Made by a program: the position numbers and the translations under genes. DNA of 64,000 nt, from the NCBI RefSeq assembly GCF_002019735.1, contig NZ_KV917378.1, positions 2,382,869 to 2,446,868 of the forward strand, read 5' to 3'. Every line of letters begins with the position of its first letter. Position 1 is the stretch's first letter. Under the pieces are notes generated by a model. It saw only the letters and a program-made list of their open reading frames with translations. It did not search any database and was not told where the DNA came from. Positions 8,683 to 18,340 of the stretch are shown in pieces. This stretch comes from Salipaludibacillus agaradhaerens. Its GTDB lineage: Bacteria; Bacillota; Bacilli; Bacillales; Salisediminibacteriaceae.

Positions 8683-8723
8683 AAAAGCAGCTCAAGAGAT
8701 CAGTCCTCCATGAGCTGCTTTTT
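8683..8723 (+). terminator. Intrinsic terminator after hisS
   Basis: AAAAGCAGCTC and GAGCTGCTTTTT pair around an 18-base loop and end in five T. It is close to symmetrical and can also end the convergent acetyltransferase transcript. Confidence 0.85.
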
Positions 8724-8743
8724 CTGTATGTTAATCGGTATTA

Positions 8744-9181
8744 TTATTTCAGATCCTTTTTAAACACATAGCTGGCTTTATCGTAAGCCATTTTTTTCTC
8801 ATAAAACCGATGAGCATTTGTTCGTTTCAAGCCTGAAGAGAGTGCCACTTTTTTGTAGCTATGGGCCCTTGCCCACTCCTCTACATACGTCAACAGTTTT
8901 TCTCCGCAGCCATTAGATCGGCTCGCATTATCTGTAACAAGATCACAAACCCAAACAAATCGCGCATAGTATAACGTTATCATCGGTTTAAATCCTGCAA
9001 CAGCAACCATTTTATCATTGTCAAATAAAGCGACTAGCCGGTACTGGTCATCTGCCATCGCTTCCTCTACGAGCGCTACATAGGTGTCCCTATCAAGGTG
9101 CGTGCGTAACTGCTTCATAATCGGGAACGTTTTTATAATATCATCACGCGTTGTCATCTCAATCACGTTTTCGGTAAGCAT
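8744..9181 (-). CDS. GNAT-family N-acetyltransferase
   Basis: 145 residues with the acetyl-CoA-binding core of the GNAT fold: VWVCDLVTDNASRSNGCGEK gives the beta4/pyrophosphate-loop region (R-x-x-G-x-G variant SNGCGEKLL), then a helix and the final HRFYEKKMAY block. AGGAGGGA precedes the ATG by about nine bases. Substrate unknown. It is convergent with hisS and is followed by the shared terminator. Confidence 0.8.
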   Translation of the reverse strand: MLTENVIEMTTRDDIIKTFPIMKQLRTHLDRDTYVALVEEAMADDQYRLVALFDNDKMVAVAGFKPMITLYYARFVWVCDLVTDNASRSNGCGEKLLTYVEEWARAHSYKKVALSSGLKRTNAHRFYEKKMAYDKASYVFKKDLK

Positions 9182-9428
9182 CGTATCCCTTCCCTCCTAA
9201 GGTTTTATGATATGACTCTTTAACCGTATATAAATGATAGCATACTCTTCTTTCCAAGCAATTCCTCTAACTAGAATATTTTAGCTTTCTCCCCCAGTAA
9301 CATAACCACGAACAAATGCCCAACAGACTGGAAATCTCTTTTTCACCAGAAGGCACATACAAGTGAATGGGATGGCGCCACCTGAATAGCTTGGAAAATT
9401 GCTTAAAGACCTTTAATTCAGCACATAT

Positions 9429-9466
9429 TAAAACAAGACAGCTCGTTTTAACGAATTGTCTTGTTT
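9429..9466. terminator. Bidirectional hairpin terminator
   Basis: AAAACAAGACA and TGTCTTGTTTT arms flank a 16-base loop with an inner TCGTT/AACGA pairing. It lies just beyond the stop of the minus-strand lipoprotein gene, whose transcript would end in the T run. The remaining bases up to the acetyltransferase start (9182-9428) hold no convincing gene. Confidence 0.75.
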
Positions 9467-9486
9467 TCTTATCGTGCGTGCACCAT

Positions 9487-10797
9487 CTATTGAACGAAGC
9501 CACCGATTAAATAATCATCTTGAATAAAGACCATATACGTGCCATCTTCTAAGCGACTTACTGTCACATCTACTTCAACAGGGTCTGCGCCATATATATG
9601 CATGTCCCCATATAAATCAATTAAAATTTCAACGTTTCTTTCAAAAATGTCCTCTTGATCCACGTCACCTGCTTCGACTTCCTCAATCAATTGTTGTTCA
9701 GCAACCGATTGGACAGCCCAATCTTGGAGCCCCTCGATTGATAATGTCACAACAATTTGCTGATTTGACGTCAATTGGGAGTCGACGACCTCGTAGGATG
9801 TTTGTGAAAGTGCCTCCATAAACGCATCTGTTAAAGCATCGATAGCGTCACTGGAAACCACTTCCCCCATATTTGCTTCTGTGTTTAACCGATAAAATTC
9901 TTTGAAGCTTTCTTTTTGTCGGTCTCCTTCCGATTGTTTCTCTTCAGGAGAACCAGAACCTGCTGCGTTCTCTCCAAAAACTTCGGCATTTTGATAAACG
10001 GTTGCTTCAATAAGTGCTTCTAAATAGTTAGCGGCTTCTTCTTCATATAGGGCTTGTTCTTCTTCACCGACTAACGTGTCTAACATGGCAGGTTTTTTTA
10101 TCTCAGTAGTATTATGATTAGAATACGTATACGTATTTTCACCTATCACATCCGTCGTTATATCTTGTGATGTAACAGTATAATCTAGCACCTCATGAAT
10201 TTCTTGAATTCTATCAGTCTCTTGATCTATCGTAATGGTAAGCTCTATCTTATTTGCAGAAACATCTGTGAATTCTGGTGCACTTAGGTCTTGTTTCCTG
10301 ATTTCTTCGGCTAAACCTTCTGCATATAGTTGCTGCGCCTTATCATCCCCGATATACGTAAGAAGGTAGGCATCGTCTGTCACTTCCAGTTCAAATTTTT
10401 TTTCTATTTCCGCATCAAACTCTTTTAATCGTCTCATAGGATTTTCATGATGTTCTATAAAGTTCGTCATCACTGCTTTGTAACTATCGGCACTTGTTGC
10501 TTCAGGATGCATCACTGAGCCATTTATAATAATGCCTATATTATCACCCTCTTGATATAACTCTGCATACTCATCATCAGTCACTAAATAATACGTCTCA
10601 TTTTTGTAATCTAGACTCATCATCCAGCTACTTTTTATGTCATCGACTTCTATATCAAATGACACATCCATAGAGTCCGTTACTGTGTGGACATCACTTG
10701 CAGTTTTAAACACCTCATCGGCAGCAGGCTCAGACTGACAAGCCACAACAGTAAAAAGACTAATAAATAAACAACCACCTAAGAATAATTTTTTCAT
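9487..10797 (-). CDS. Lipoprotein of unknown function (DUF6612-like)
   Basis: 436 residues beginning with a type II signal peptide: KK, a hydrophobic run and the lipobox TVVACQS, giving a predicted lipidated Cys at about residue 20. The mature part is strongly acidic with alternating beta-strand patterns (SFDIEVDD, YYLVTDDEYAELY, KIELTITIDQETDRIQEI) that recall the LolA/DUF6612-type lipoproteins of Bacillus. A second half with GSGSPEEKQSEGD linker and VVTLSIEGL, VEVDVTVSRL strands may be a second domain. AGGGGG precedes the ATG. No function can be assigned; the heavy acidity fits an extracellular protein in a salt- or alkali-adapted host. Confidence 0.7.
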   Translation of the reverse strand: MKKLFLGGCLFISLFTVVACQSEPAADEVFKTASDVHTVTDSMDVSFDIEVDDIKSSWMMSLDYKNETYYLVTDDEYAELYQEGDNIGIIINGSVMHPEATSADSYKAVMTNFIEHHENPMRRLKEFDAEIEKKFELEVTDDAYLLTYIGDDKAQQLYAEGLAEEIRKQDLSAPEFTDVSANKIELTITIDQETDRIQEIHEVLDYTVTSQDITTDVIGENTYTYSNHNTTEIKKPAMLDTLVGEEEQALYEEEAANYLEALIEATVYQNAEVFGENAAGSGSPEEKQSEGDRQKESFKEFYRLNTEANMGEVVSSDAIDALTDAFMEALSQTSYEVVDSQLTSNQQIVVTLSIEGLQDWAVQSVAEQQLIEEVEAGDVDQEDIFERNVEILIDLYGDMHIYGADPVEVDVTVSRLEDGTYMVFIQDDYLIGGFVQ

Positions 10798-11306
10798 ATT
10801 TCCCCCTAAATCGTCTCTATTATTCGTTTGACCTTATATAACCCTGTCAATAACTTACTCAGTTTACCATTTTTTTGAGTGTTTGGATGTTCTCTATGCC
10901 ATGCCAATCTAAAATAGTCCTTTAGACCTTCCCAACATGCTACAAGTATCAAGGGTTCACTTTTTCTAGAAGATTGTTCTATTAAAATAAACAATTCCTA
11001 AGACCTATAATCACGCACTAGATTAAGTCGTTAGAATCATTTTTACAACTAAATTAAAATTGTGACAAAAAACGACAACTTCTTAGTAAAAAATTTGTTA
11101 GGATATTGTTTGTTTGGTTTAATTGTCGAATAGCGGTTATTCGTTACAACCTCCTCACGTGACAAATAAGGGGCATTTTCATACTTCTGAAGTACGCACG
11201 CCTTTATTTATGAGCAGTATAGGGGTATTTTTATTTAACACTCTTCTACTTTATTAAAGAGAAAATGTGTTTATATATTATATTTTTTTAAAAAGGGGTT
11301 ATAGAA
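10798..11306. other. 509-base gene-free gap between two divergent lipoprotein genes
   Basis: AT-rich divergent promoter region. I see a small palindrome CGAATA-N5-TATTCG near 11127-11143 and an imperfect inverted repeat AAATAAGG/CCTTTATTT at about 11165-11210, but no ORF, RNA gene or clear promoter that I would defend. A 62-codon minus-strand frame starting near 10994 has no ribosome site and atypical composition. Confidence 0.4.
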
Positions 11307-11816
11307 ATGAAAAAAACAAAAAAAATAATTTTAATGATGACATTAGGTTGTCTAGCTATTCTCGCAACAGCATGTAGTCCTACCAATGAACTTGTCGATT
11401 ACTGGAACGACCACTACCTCGTTAATTATGCAGAACCTATAGATGAGTTTTTTGATAATTTAGCTGAGTATGAGAACTCAGAAATTATAAGTCAAGAAGA
11501 TGAGATTGCAGCTATTCATGCTCTTCAAGAACAGCATGCTAATATTATTGCTACACTTGAAGACTTTGACATTTCTCATGATGAAACACAAGAGGTCCAC
11601 GATATGCTATTAAGTGCTAATAAACATCGAACAGAAGGTTTAGCATCACTTGAAGAATCTATCTCCGCTTTTTTTGTAGATGACTGGGAAACAAATGAAC
11701 AAGAGTGGGCCAACTACTATGAAAGCTTCACTAAAGCTAACGTTGAAGAAGAAAAATACCATGAAAAATGGGAAGAACTAATCGAAGAGTTTAATATAGA
11801 GGTTGAAGAAGAATAA
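11307..11816 (+). CDS. Small acidic lipoprotein, helical
   Basis: 169 residues with a signal peptide and lipobox (LATACSP, predicted lipidated Cys at about residue 23). The mature protein is rich in Glu and helix-forming residues (EEKYHEKWEELIEEF at the end) and predicted mostly coiled or helical, resembling YkyA-like or DUF-type cell-envelope lipoproteins. AAAAGGGG precedes the ATG and a perfect terminator follows the stop, so it is a single-gene unit. I do not recognise the family. Confidence 0.7.
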   Translation: MKKTKKIILMMTLGCLAILATACSPTNELVDYWNDHYLVNYAEPIDEFFDNLAEYENSEIISQEDEIAAIHALQEQHANIIATLEDFDISHDETQEVHDMLLSANKHRTEGLASLEESISAFFVDDWETNEQEWANYYESFTKANVEEEKYHEKWEELIEEFNIEVEEE

Positions 11817-11819
11817 CTT

Positions 11820-11844
11820 AAAGCTGCCAAATTGGCAGCTTTTT
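11820..11844 (+). terminator. Intrinsic terminator after small lipoprotein
   Basis: AAAGCTGCC and GGCAGCTTT arms with a five-base loop, then a T run. Confidence 0.9.
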
Positions 11845-11988
11845 ATGGTCTTACAGTACCCTCTATACAGGACTATACACTATTTGGCAGTGTAAAGATT
11901 TTATTAAAAAATTCCCCCGTGCATTGAGTAATAGAGGTTACTTTGCTATTATCACCAAAGATATAATACTTGAACAGAAGGTGAAAAA

Positions 11989-13182
11989 ATGGCTAACCAC
12001 TCTCAATATACGTTTAAAACCTTATGGGAAATCTTTTTAGTATCATCACGCCTTGGTTTCACGTCATTTGGCGGACCAATCGCTCATTTAGGCTATTTTC
12101 ACGATGAATACGTCCGTCGACGAAAATGGCTCAATGAACAGAATTATGCTGACCTCGTCGCATTGTGCCAATTCCTCCCTGGCCCAGCTAGCAGCCAAGT
12201 AGGCATCGGAATTGGTCTATTTCGTGGTAGCATTCTCGGGGCCATCATCTCATTCATCGGGTTTACATTGCCATCCGTTTTAGCTCTAATGGTATTCGCC
12301 CTTTTTTTACAAACATATGGCTTGAATGATACAGGCTGGATTAATGGGCTTAAACTAGTCGCTGTAGCTGTTGTTGCTCATGCCATTATAGGTATGGCAA
12401 AAAACTTAACTCCTGATACTACAAGAAAAACCATTGCCTTACTTGCGGTTATACTAACCGTGTTGTGGCAAACTGCTTATACACAAGTCGCAGTAATCTT
12501 AATTGCAGGGATGCTCGGCTATATCCTTTATCGTCAGAGTGTTACTGACTCGACCAGAGATGAAAGTGTTTTTCCATTATCGAAACGACTAGGTATTATC
12601 TGTTTAACGTTATTTTTTGGGCTCTTATTTGTTCTTCCAATACTGAGAGAGGTTACCTCTTATAACTGGATAGCAATCGTAGATAGTTTTTATCGCTCCG
12701 GTTCGCTTGTCTTTGGCGGAGGCCATGTTGTGTTGCCCTTACTCGAAAGAGAATTTGTTCCGACAGGCTGGCTTAGCGAAGAGCAATTTTTAACTGGGTA
12801 TGGCGCTGCTCAAGCTGTTCCAGGGCCTCTTTTCACTTTCGCCACTTATCTCGGGACGGTTATTGCCGGGTGGCAAGGAGGGTTATTGGCAACTGCTGCT
12901 ATTTTCTTGCCTGCTTTTTTACTTATTATCGGGGCACTCCCTTTCTGGAATGAGTTGAGGAAAAACCCCCATATGAAGGCTGCCTTAATGGGGGTAAATG
13001 CCGCTGTTGTTGGCATTTTAATTTCTGCTTTCTATGTCCCTATTTGGACGAGTACGATTGTGACTGCTTATGATTTCGCTTTTGCAGCGTTACTTTTCTC
13101 TATGCTCGCCTACTGGAAATTACCAGCGTGGATCGTCGTCCTAGCTGGAGCTTTCGGTGGTTTACTTATAGCTCTCATTTAA
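11989..13182 (+). CDS. chrA: Chromate transporter, long (two-domain) ChrA family
   Basis: 397-residue inner-membrane protein of the CHR superfamily, whose characterised members export chromate. Both halves are present: the N-terminal domain has GFTSFGGPIAHLGYF and LPGPASSQVGIGIG, and the C-terminal domain has SLVFGGGHVVLPLL and AVPGPLFTFATYLG. About ten to twelve hydrophobic segments are visible. AGAAGGTG lies six bases before the ATG. It has no adjacent chrB-like regulator. Whether the natural substrate is chromate or another oxyanion cannot be told from sequence. Confidence 0.9.
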   Translation: MANHSQYTFKTLWEIFLVSSRLGFTSFGGPIAHLGYFHDEYVRRRKWLNEQNYADLVALCQFLPGPASSQVGIGIGLFRGSILGAIISFIGFTLPSVLALMVFALFLQTYGLNDTGWINGLKLVAVAVVAHAIIGMAKNLTPDTTRKTIALLAVILTVLWQTAYTQVAVILIAGMLGYILYRQSVTDSTRDESVFPLSKRLGIICLTLFFGLLFVLPILREVTSYNWIAIVDSFYRSGSLVFGGGHVVLPLLEREFVPTGWLSEEQFLTGYGAAQAVPGPLFTFATYLGTVIAGWQGGLLATAAIFLPAFLLIIGALPFWNELRKNPHMKAALMGVNAAVVGILISAFYVPIWTSTIVTAYDFAFAALLFSMLAYWKLPAWIVVLAGAFGGLLIALI

Positions 13183-13349
13183 CCCTTTCATAAGTAAGTG
13201 CTGGCGCTATCTATCTCGCTACCTTTGTCTAAACTTAGTCTGGCCAGTTGCCACAACTCACATTCTCATATCAACACACATAATTCTTCACGTCAAAAGC
13301 CTCTATGTGTGTATTCCTCCCTCTTTTAACTGAAAAATGACCTTTAAAA

Positions 13350-13391
13350 AAGGCTATGCTCGAATTGCTAATAGCAACCCGGCATAGCCTT
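13350..13391 (-). terminator. Inverted repeat, terminator-like on the minus strand
   Basis: AAGGCTATGC and GCATAGCCTT arms enclose 22 bases; the T run (TTTTTT) follows only when read on the minus strand, although the nearest genes on both sides are on the plus strand. It may still end chrA transcripts weakly. Confidence 0.5.
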
Positions 13392-13495
13392 CTGAAAATA
13401 TTGCCATCTCTTTTTGCTCATAAAATCCATCTATAAACGTGATAATAACTTTTGTGGCAGCGTTTAATACGTTTGCTGAGAAATGGGGGATCAGC

Positions 13496-14110
13496 ATGGT
13501 TGTCACGCAACTCTTTATTACTCTGGTGTTGATTGGAGCCATTACGTGGGTGATTGTAAAATTGACACAGGTTAAGCCATCTCCCGTTCTTGCAAGATCT
13601 TCACAGCGTTCAAAGGAAAGCCCATCTTATGAGGAGGAATTTGCTATGGAATATGAAGAAAGAAGAAAGATCGAAAAGGCTGTCGATAAAGAAGTTGCTG
13701 AAGAGCTAACACCACTTAAAGATCAATTAAAAAGTATCCAAACTAAAATGAGTGAACTGCAATCTTCACAGCAACAAGGCGGGAGTACGAGCCAAACGCA
13801 ACAACAGGCTAATGACCTCGCCCAACAGTTACAACAGTTTAGTTCTCAAGCTCAACAGCAACAGCAGCAGACGATTCAACAACTTCAGAAGTCCATTCAA
13901 CAGGCCTCTCAAACGTTGCAGGGAGTGGATCAATCTTTACAATCTTTCGGCGTATTAAGTCAAATAACTGACCAGATGAATCAGTCCCAAGATCAGCTGA
14001 CTCAACAAATGAATCAGCAAAACCAACAAAATCAACAGAGTCAGCAATCACAATCCCAAACTAATGGTCAGTCTACCTCACAAACCTCGAGTCAATCTAC
14101 GCTTCAATAA
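13496..14110 (+). CDS. Membrane-anchored Gln-rich coiled-coil protein
   Basis: 204 residues from the Met at 13496, which has GGGGGA five bases upstream; a GTG at 13439 in frame would add 19 residues but starts next to the upstream hairpin. An N-terminal membrane segment (LFITLVLIGAITWVIVKL) is followed by a charged coiled coil (EEFAMEYEERRKIEKAVDKE) and then about 125 residues dominated by Gln and Ser, including runs of Q up to five and NQQ/SQ repeats at the end. CAA and CAG codons are mixed, so it is not a simple trinucleotide expansion. No family recognised; low-complexity Q/S proteins can be stalk or scaffold proteins. A perfect terminator follows. Confidence 0.65.
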   Translation: MVVTQLFITLVLIGAITWVIVKLTQVKPSPVLARSSQRSKESPSYEEEFAMEYEERRKIEKAVDKEVAEELTPLKDQLKSIQTKMSELQSSQQQGGSTSQTQQQANDLAQQLQQFSSQAQQQQQQTIQQLQKSIQQASQTLQGVDQSLQSFGVLSQITDQMNQSQDQLTQQMNQQNQQNQQSQQSQSQTNGQSTSQTSSQSTLQ

Positions 14111-14125
14111 ATCACATCAGAGGTA

Positions 14126-14155
14126 CGAAGGCAGGTTTAAACTGCCTTCGTTTTT
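14126..14155 (+). terminator. Intrinsic terminator after Gln-rich gene
   Basis: CGAAGGCAG and CTGCCTTCG arms, seven-base loop, five T. Confidence 0.9.
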
Positions 14156-14195
14156 GATACGTTACCTTAAAAGCAGATAGCTATTGTCGCTCAAT

Positions 14196-16247
14196 TTATA
14201 ATTTAAATTTAGAAATGCTTTCCTGCATTTTTTCTGCAAGCTTTGCCAGTTCTTCACTTGAATGGGCAATCTCTGCCATAGACGCTGTCTGCTCTTGCAC
14301 AGATGCTGTCGCTTCCTGAGTGCTGGCTGCATTTTGTTCTGAAATGGCAGATAAATTATTAATTAAATGAATGATCTCTTCTTTTTTATCTTGCATTAAA
14401 TGATCCGATTCCAACATATTGGTCATCGCTTGCTTCATTTTTTCAACTGCTCCGTCAATGCCTGTAAATTGAGCATTCGTTGTTTCTAAACTCGTTAATT
14501 GTGAACTTGTATTTTCATCCACTAAGTTCATCGTTTTCACCGAGTTTTTCGTTTTCTCAGTTAATTCTTGTATGATCGTGACAATTTCTTCAGTGAAATC
14601 GTTCGACTGTTCAGCGAGCTTACGTACTTCATCAGCGACAACGGCAAAGCCTTGTCCTGCTTCTCCTGCTCTCGCTGCTTCAATAGCAGCATTTAAGGCA
14701 AGTAAATTGGTTTGTTCCGAAATACCTTTAATCATTTGACTAGCTGACGCGATTTTTTCTGCACTGGCATCTGTCGTTACAATCATTTCTTTTATTTCCT
14801 TTATGGATTTCGTATTCACTTCTGTTTTTTCCACAAGGTCTCTCAAACTTTCTAACCCATCATTTTTCAATTCACTGACATGGCCAGTGGCATCCATTAC
14901 AGTCGTCACAAGATTCTTGTTATTATCCATTAAAACGCCCAATTCTTGCACTTGCTCTGAGCCTTTCTCTGTATCAGAGGCCTGCGCTGAAGCACCTGAC
15001 GCAATGTCTTCAATCGCTGAAGACACTTCACCCGACGCATTCGAAGAATGTTGGCTTGTCGCTGTCAATTGTTGCGAAGCAGCCGACACTTGCTCTGAAA
15101 GCTGGCCTGTCATTTGAATTAACCCAACAAGATTACGTCTCATATTAGTTAATGATTGAATAATTGTCCCTATTTCATCTTGGCGTCCCGCGTATTTTTC
15201 CAGAGCACTATTTGATGCTTCTGATAAATCGTAATTTGCTAATCGTTCAATTTCTCCTGTAGCTGTCATCAATGGTTTGCTAATCGTGTTACTAACGAAA
15301 TAAGTAGCGACGATCGCAATGATCAATAAGAACACCGAGACCAATAATAAAACCGTCCTTAATTGCACAAGTTCTGCTAAAAGATCTGCCTCATCCACTT
15401 CGATAGCAAGCACCCAGTTCGTTCCTTCAATTGGCGCATAACCTACTAGAATTTTCTCCCCTGCAAAGGTATGATCTCCATACCCTGTTTCTCCGTGCTG
15501 AATATGGTTTTCAAATAGAAGTGAAAGCCCTTCTATAGATTCACCTTCTTCCTCTTCTTCTGAAACGTCTTCATCGGCTTCAATATCCGCCATCCCCAAC
15601 AGATTTAATTGCATTTCTACAATACCAGGTTCATGGTGCGCCTGAAACGTCCCCTCACGATTCGCAATGAAGGTCCGAGTAGATTCGTGTCCTTCAAAAT
15701 CAAATTCATTAATTAAGTTTGTCAGAAAAACAGCATCTTGTTCGCCATATAGCACCCCGGCAATTGATCCATTTTCTAATACAGGCACCGCGTAAGTGAT
15801 GATGGCATTTCCTGAATTCTCATTGACTATAACATCTGAGACAATCTGCTCACCATTTAATGCTGTGGATAAGTAATCATGCTCTGCTAAATTGATTTCT
15901 GCACCTGAAGTAGCAAAATTGGGAGCGCTCTCACCAGCTTCAATATATGAAATGCTGTTAAAGTTCGTCGCCTCCAATTGCTCAGTAAAGAACGATATTT
16001 TCTCACTTTCTGGCACGTCTTCAGTAATAATTGGATTGTGAGAAGCCCCCTCTAGATAAGCTAATTCTGCTTGTAAGTTTGCATTGAGAAATCGTGTCAT
16101 TTCTTCTGCAGCACTTGATAAGCCTATTTCCGCCTCACTTCGTAAACTGGATGCACTACTATAAATAGATATTCCTGCTAGTCCAATAACTGTTAACGTA
16201 ATTAACCCTGTAAAAAAAATAATGAGTCTTGCTCTAATTGATTTCAC
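14196..16247 (-). CDS. Methyl-accepting chemotaxis protein with dCache-type sensor
   Basis: 683-residue transmembrane chemoreceptor. One membrane segment at about residues 8-28, a long extracellular sensor (about 30-285, dCache-like with [18 protein letters not shown]), a second membrane segment (about 295-320), a HAMP linker ([19 protein letters not shown]) and the signalling domain with the highly conserved tip [18 protein letters not shown]. An unusual acidic insertion ([15 protein letters not shown]) lies near residues 220-235 of the sensor. Start is GTG at 16247 behind AGGAGGAG. A sigma-D-like promoter lies 66-93 bases upstream. Ligand unknown. Confidence 0.9.
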   Translation of the reverse strand: MKSIRARLIIFFTGLITLTVIGLAGISIYSSASSLRSEAEIGLSSAAEEMTRFLNANLQAELAYLEGASHNPIITEDVPESEKISFFTEQLEATNFNSISYIEAGESAPNFATSGAEINLAEHDYLSTALNGEQIVSDVIVNENSGNAIITYAVPVLENGSIAGVLYGEQDAVFLTNLINEFDFEGHESTRTFIANREGTFQAHHEPGIVEMQLNLLGMADIEADEDVSEEEEEGESIEGLSLLFENHIQHGETGYGDHTFAGEKILVGYAPIEGTNWVLAIEVDEADLLAELVQLRTVLLLVSVFLLIIAIVATYFVSNTISKPLMTATGEIERLANYDLSEASNSALEKYAGRQDEIGTIIQSLTNMRRNLVGLIQMTGQLSEQVSAASQQLTATSQHSSNASGEVSSAIEDIASGASAQASDTEKGSEQVQELGVLMDNNKNLVTTVMDATGHVSELKNDGLESLRDLVEKTEVNTKSIKEIKEMIVTTDASAEKIASASQMIKGISEQTNLLALNAAIEAARAGEAGQGFAVVADEVRKLAEQSNDFTEEIVTIIQELTEKTKNSVKTMNLVDENTSSQLTSLETTNAQFTGIDGAVEKMKQAMTNMLESDHLMQDKKEEIIHLINNLSAISEQNAASTQEATASVQEQTASMAEIAHSSEELAKLAEKMQESISKFKL

Positions 16248-16312
16248 GTCTTCTCCTCCTAGTTGATATCCCTTATGGTTTAATATAGTCCTAAAGACTT
16301 ACTCTTCTTATT

Positions 16313-16340
16313 ATGTCGGTACACAAGTTAAGGGTCTTTA
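16313..16340 (-). promoter_or_regulatory. Candidate sigma-D (motility) promoter of the chemoreceptor
   Basis: On the minus strand TAAA is followed after 16 bases by ACCGACAT, matching the sigma-D consensus TAAA-N15-GCCGATAT at 10 of 12 positions with one extra spacer base. It is placed 66 bases before the chemoreceptor start, as expected for a flagellar-regulon gene. Confidence 0.5.
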
Positions 16341-16390
16341 TGTCTAATACACTGTTAAGTGATTATTTGAAAAAGGAAAGATAAAAGTCC

Positions 16391-16405
16391 TAATAATGAT
16401 TATCG
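16391..16405. promoter_or_regulatory. Fur-like sequence upstream of chemoreceptor promoter
   Basis: TAATAATGATTATCG matches the Fur 7-1-7 consensus at 12 of 14 positions, but lies in AT-rich DNA about 50 bases upstream of the candidate sigma-D -35, so chance is a real possibility. Confidence 0.25.
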
Positions 16406-16459
16406 AATTATAACCATTATTTTCATAAGACATGATTATAAGGAAGGTAAAGACAGCAA

Positions 16460-16488
16460 AAAACCGGGAGAGAATCTCCACCGGTTTT
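16460..16488 (-). terminator. Intrinsic terminator of the PTS operon
   Basis: AAAACCGG and CCGGTTTT arms; read on the minus strand the hairpin is followed by a T run, 30 bases after the IIC stop. Confidence 0.85.
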
Positions 16489-16517
16489 GCCCTTATATGG
16501 ATTTGAATACTGATTGA

Positions 16518-17810
16518 TTAAGCTTGTACTTCTTCCTTTGTGTTTCCTTGTGACTGCTGTTCTTCTTGATAGGCTTTTTTATCCACTGCACGGAAGAATG
16601 GAAAGTAAATTAATCCCGCGATGATAAAATTAATCATCTGCATGACAATGAGGATAAACCCACCTTGCAAAAAGGCACTGACGATAACAGGTGTTCCTAA
16701 AGGCAGATGAGCACCTGCCACGTATGGGACGAGTCCAGCTGACATAGCAGCATACGGGATAATGGCACCTAGTAATGGCCCAACAATAAATGGAATAGCG
16801 AAATAAGGATTCAGCACGATTGGCAGACCGAAAATTAACGGTTCATTAATGCCAAAGAAAGACCCTGGAAGCGCTAAGCGTCCTAATGTTTTGTACCGCT
16901 TACTTTTAGCCCAAAAAGCCATTAATAGACATAAAGATAAGGTTAAGCCTGATCCACCTGCAATAACAAACGTCATGAAAAATCCTGTGTTGACGATGTT
17001 AGGCAGTGCTTCACCTGCTGCTAGTGCATCTAAATTTTCTACTCCTAACGGCATCCAAATACTATAATAAATCGGTAAAATAACTAACATCCCATGAATT
17101 CCGAGCAACCATAACACTTGAACAACTAAGGTTAGAATAATAAGTGACCAGAAACCACCACCTAAATTTTGTAATGGCGCTTGAACAAAGGAATAAATAA
17201 AGTCATGGGCACTCCCGAAGTTGGTATTTGCGAAAATGACATTGACAATAGTAAATAAGATAACAATTAAAATCGCTGGAATTAACCCTGCAAATGTTTT
17301 AGATACCGTTGGCGGAACCCCATCTGGCATTTTGATTGTAATGCCTCTATCCACAATAAAGACATACAATCTGGCGGAAATGAGACCGACAATAATGGCA
17401 ACGAATAAGCCTTGCGCTCCTAGAAATTGAAAGGGTAAAACCCGTGACTCATCTTCCATAAACGTAAATGGTGTCAATAACAAGAAGGAGATGAGTGAAA
17501 TAAGTCCTGCTGGTGCACCATCTTTATTAAATGAGACAGATAGTCGATAAGCAATAAAAAACGCTGCGTAAATCGATATAATATTGATTGTATAAATGGA
17601 CGGAAGTTGTAAAATATCTTTTAAGCCTGTGTTTGTGATGAATTCCTGATAACTTTCAATAGCCATACTTGCAAGTAATGTAGAGAAAGCCCCGATAATT
17701 AATGCCGGCAATGTGGATAACAGCCCATCAGAAATCGCTTTCAAATATTTGTTGCCGCTAATTTTCCCTGCTGTTTCCTGAAGTTTCATCTGTAATTCTT
17801 GTGTTTTCAT
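16518..17810 (-). CDS. PTS cellobiose/chitobiose-type EIIC permease
   Basis: 430-residue integral membrane component of a lactose/cellobiose-family phosphotransferase system (CelB/LicC type) that carries a beta-glucoside disaccharide into the cell while it is phosphorylated. It has about ten hydrophobic segments and family blocks (ADGLLSTLPALIIGAFSTLL-like N-terminus, GINEPLIFGLPIVLNP, GAHLPLGTPVIVSAFLQGG). The ATG at 17810 is chosen since GAGGTG is six bases upstream; an in-frame GTG at 17819 lies within that site. Last gene of the minus-strand IIA-IIB-IIC set. No phospho-beta-glucosidase gene follows, so the hydrolase must be elsewhere. Confidence 0.9.
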   Translation of the reverse strand: MKTQELQMKLQETAGKISGNKYLKAISDGLLSTLPALIIGAFSTLLASMAIESYQEFITNTGLKDILQLPSIYTINIISIYAAFFIAYRLSVSFNKDGAPAGLISLISFLLLTPFTFMEDESRVLPFQFLGAQGLFVAIIVGLISARLYVFIVDRGITIKMPDGVPPTVSKTFAGLIPAILIVILFTIVNVIFANTNFGSAHDFIYSFVQAPLQNLGGGFWSLIILTLVVQVLWLLGIHGMLVILPIYYSIWMPLGVENLDALAAGEALPNIVNTGFFMTFVIAGGSGLTLSLCLLMAFWAKSKRYKTLGRLALPGSFFGINEPLIFGLPIVLNPYFAIPFIVGPLLGAIIPYAAMSAGLVPYVAGAHLPLGTPVIVSAFLQGGFILIVMQMINFIIAGLIYFPFFRAVDKKAYQEEQQSQGNTKEEVQA

Positions 17811-17860
17811 TATTATCACCTCGAAGGAGATTGTTCGACTGATTCCTCAGCCGAATCGAC

Positions 17861-18175
17861 TCAATTATTATTTTCAATCGTATTTAGCGCCCAATCCAAC
17901 ACTTTTTTTCCATTCATTGTCCCGTAATCTAGACTATCAATCACCTCAACAGGAATACCTTTTGAACTATAGTCACTTTCATATTGCTTCTTTAAATAAG
18001 ACACTTGTGGGCCCAACAAAAGTATGTGAGCATCCTCGATATACTTACTCACATCTCCTCCTGATGAGGCATTGATGTTAATCTCTTCCTCCTTTTCTTT
18101 TGCTGCTTCCTCCATTTTGTTCACAAGCATGCTCGTAGACATTCCTGCTGCACAAACTAACAAAATATTTTTCAT
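17861..18175 (-). CDS. PTS cellobiose-type EIIB
   Basis: 104-residue cytoplasmic phosphocarrier. The phosphorylated Cys is residue 8 in the opening block NILLVCAAGMSTSMLV, followed by the usual lactose/cellobiose IIB pattern LLGPQVSYLKKQYE. AAGGAGGAAGG precedes the ATG. It sits between the IIA and IIC genes in the expected order and receives phosphate from IIA. Confidence 0.95.
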   Translation of the reverse strand: MKNILLVCAAGMSTSMLVNKMEEAAKEKEEEININASSGGDVSKYIEDAHILLLGPQVSYLKKQYESDYSSKGIPVEVIDSLDYGTMNGKKVLDWALNTIENNN

Positions 18176-18340
18176 CGTGACCTTCCTCCTTAAAATAATT
18201 TTTGCTCTATGCCATATTTGGATTCATGAAGTCCTCAAGTTTGATTTCTTCTGTCTAGCGAATTTTCTTCTCCCAGATGGATAGGCTTGTCCATTTCGCC
18301 TCCATCCATCTGCTAGTTTATTAATGTACTACGTTTATCC

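Noticed and set aside
9267-9503. 78-codon minus-strand frame
   Set aside because: Crosses a terminator hairpin and the end of the lipoprotein gene; no ribosome site; unlikely protein composition.
10806-10994. 62-codon minus-strand frame upstream of the lipoprotein
   Set aside because: No ribosome site and no recognisable pattern; lies in the divergent promoter region.
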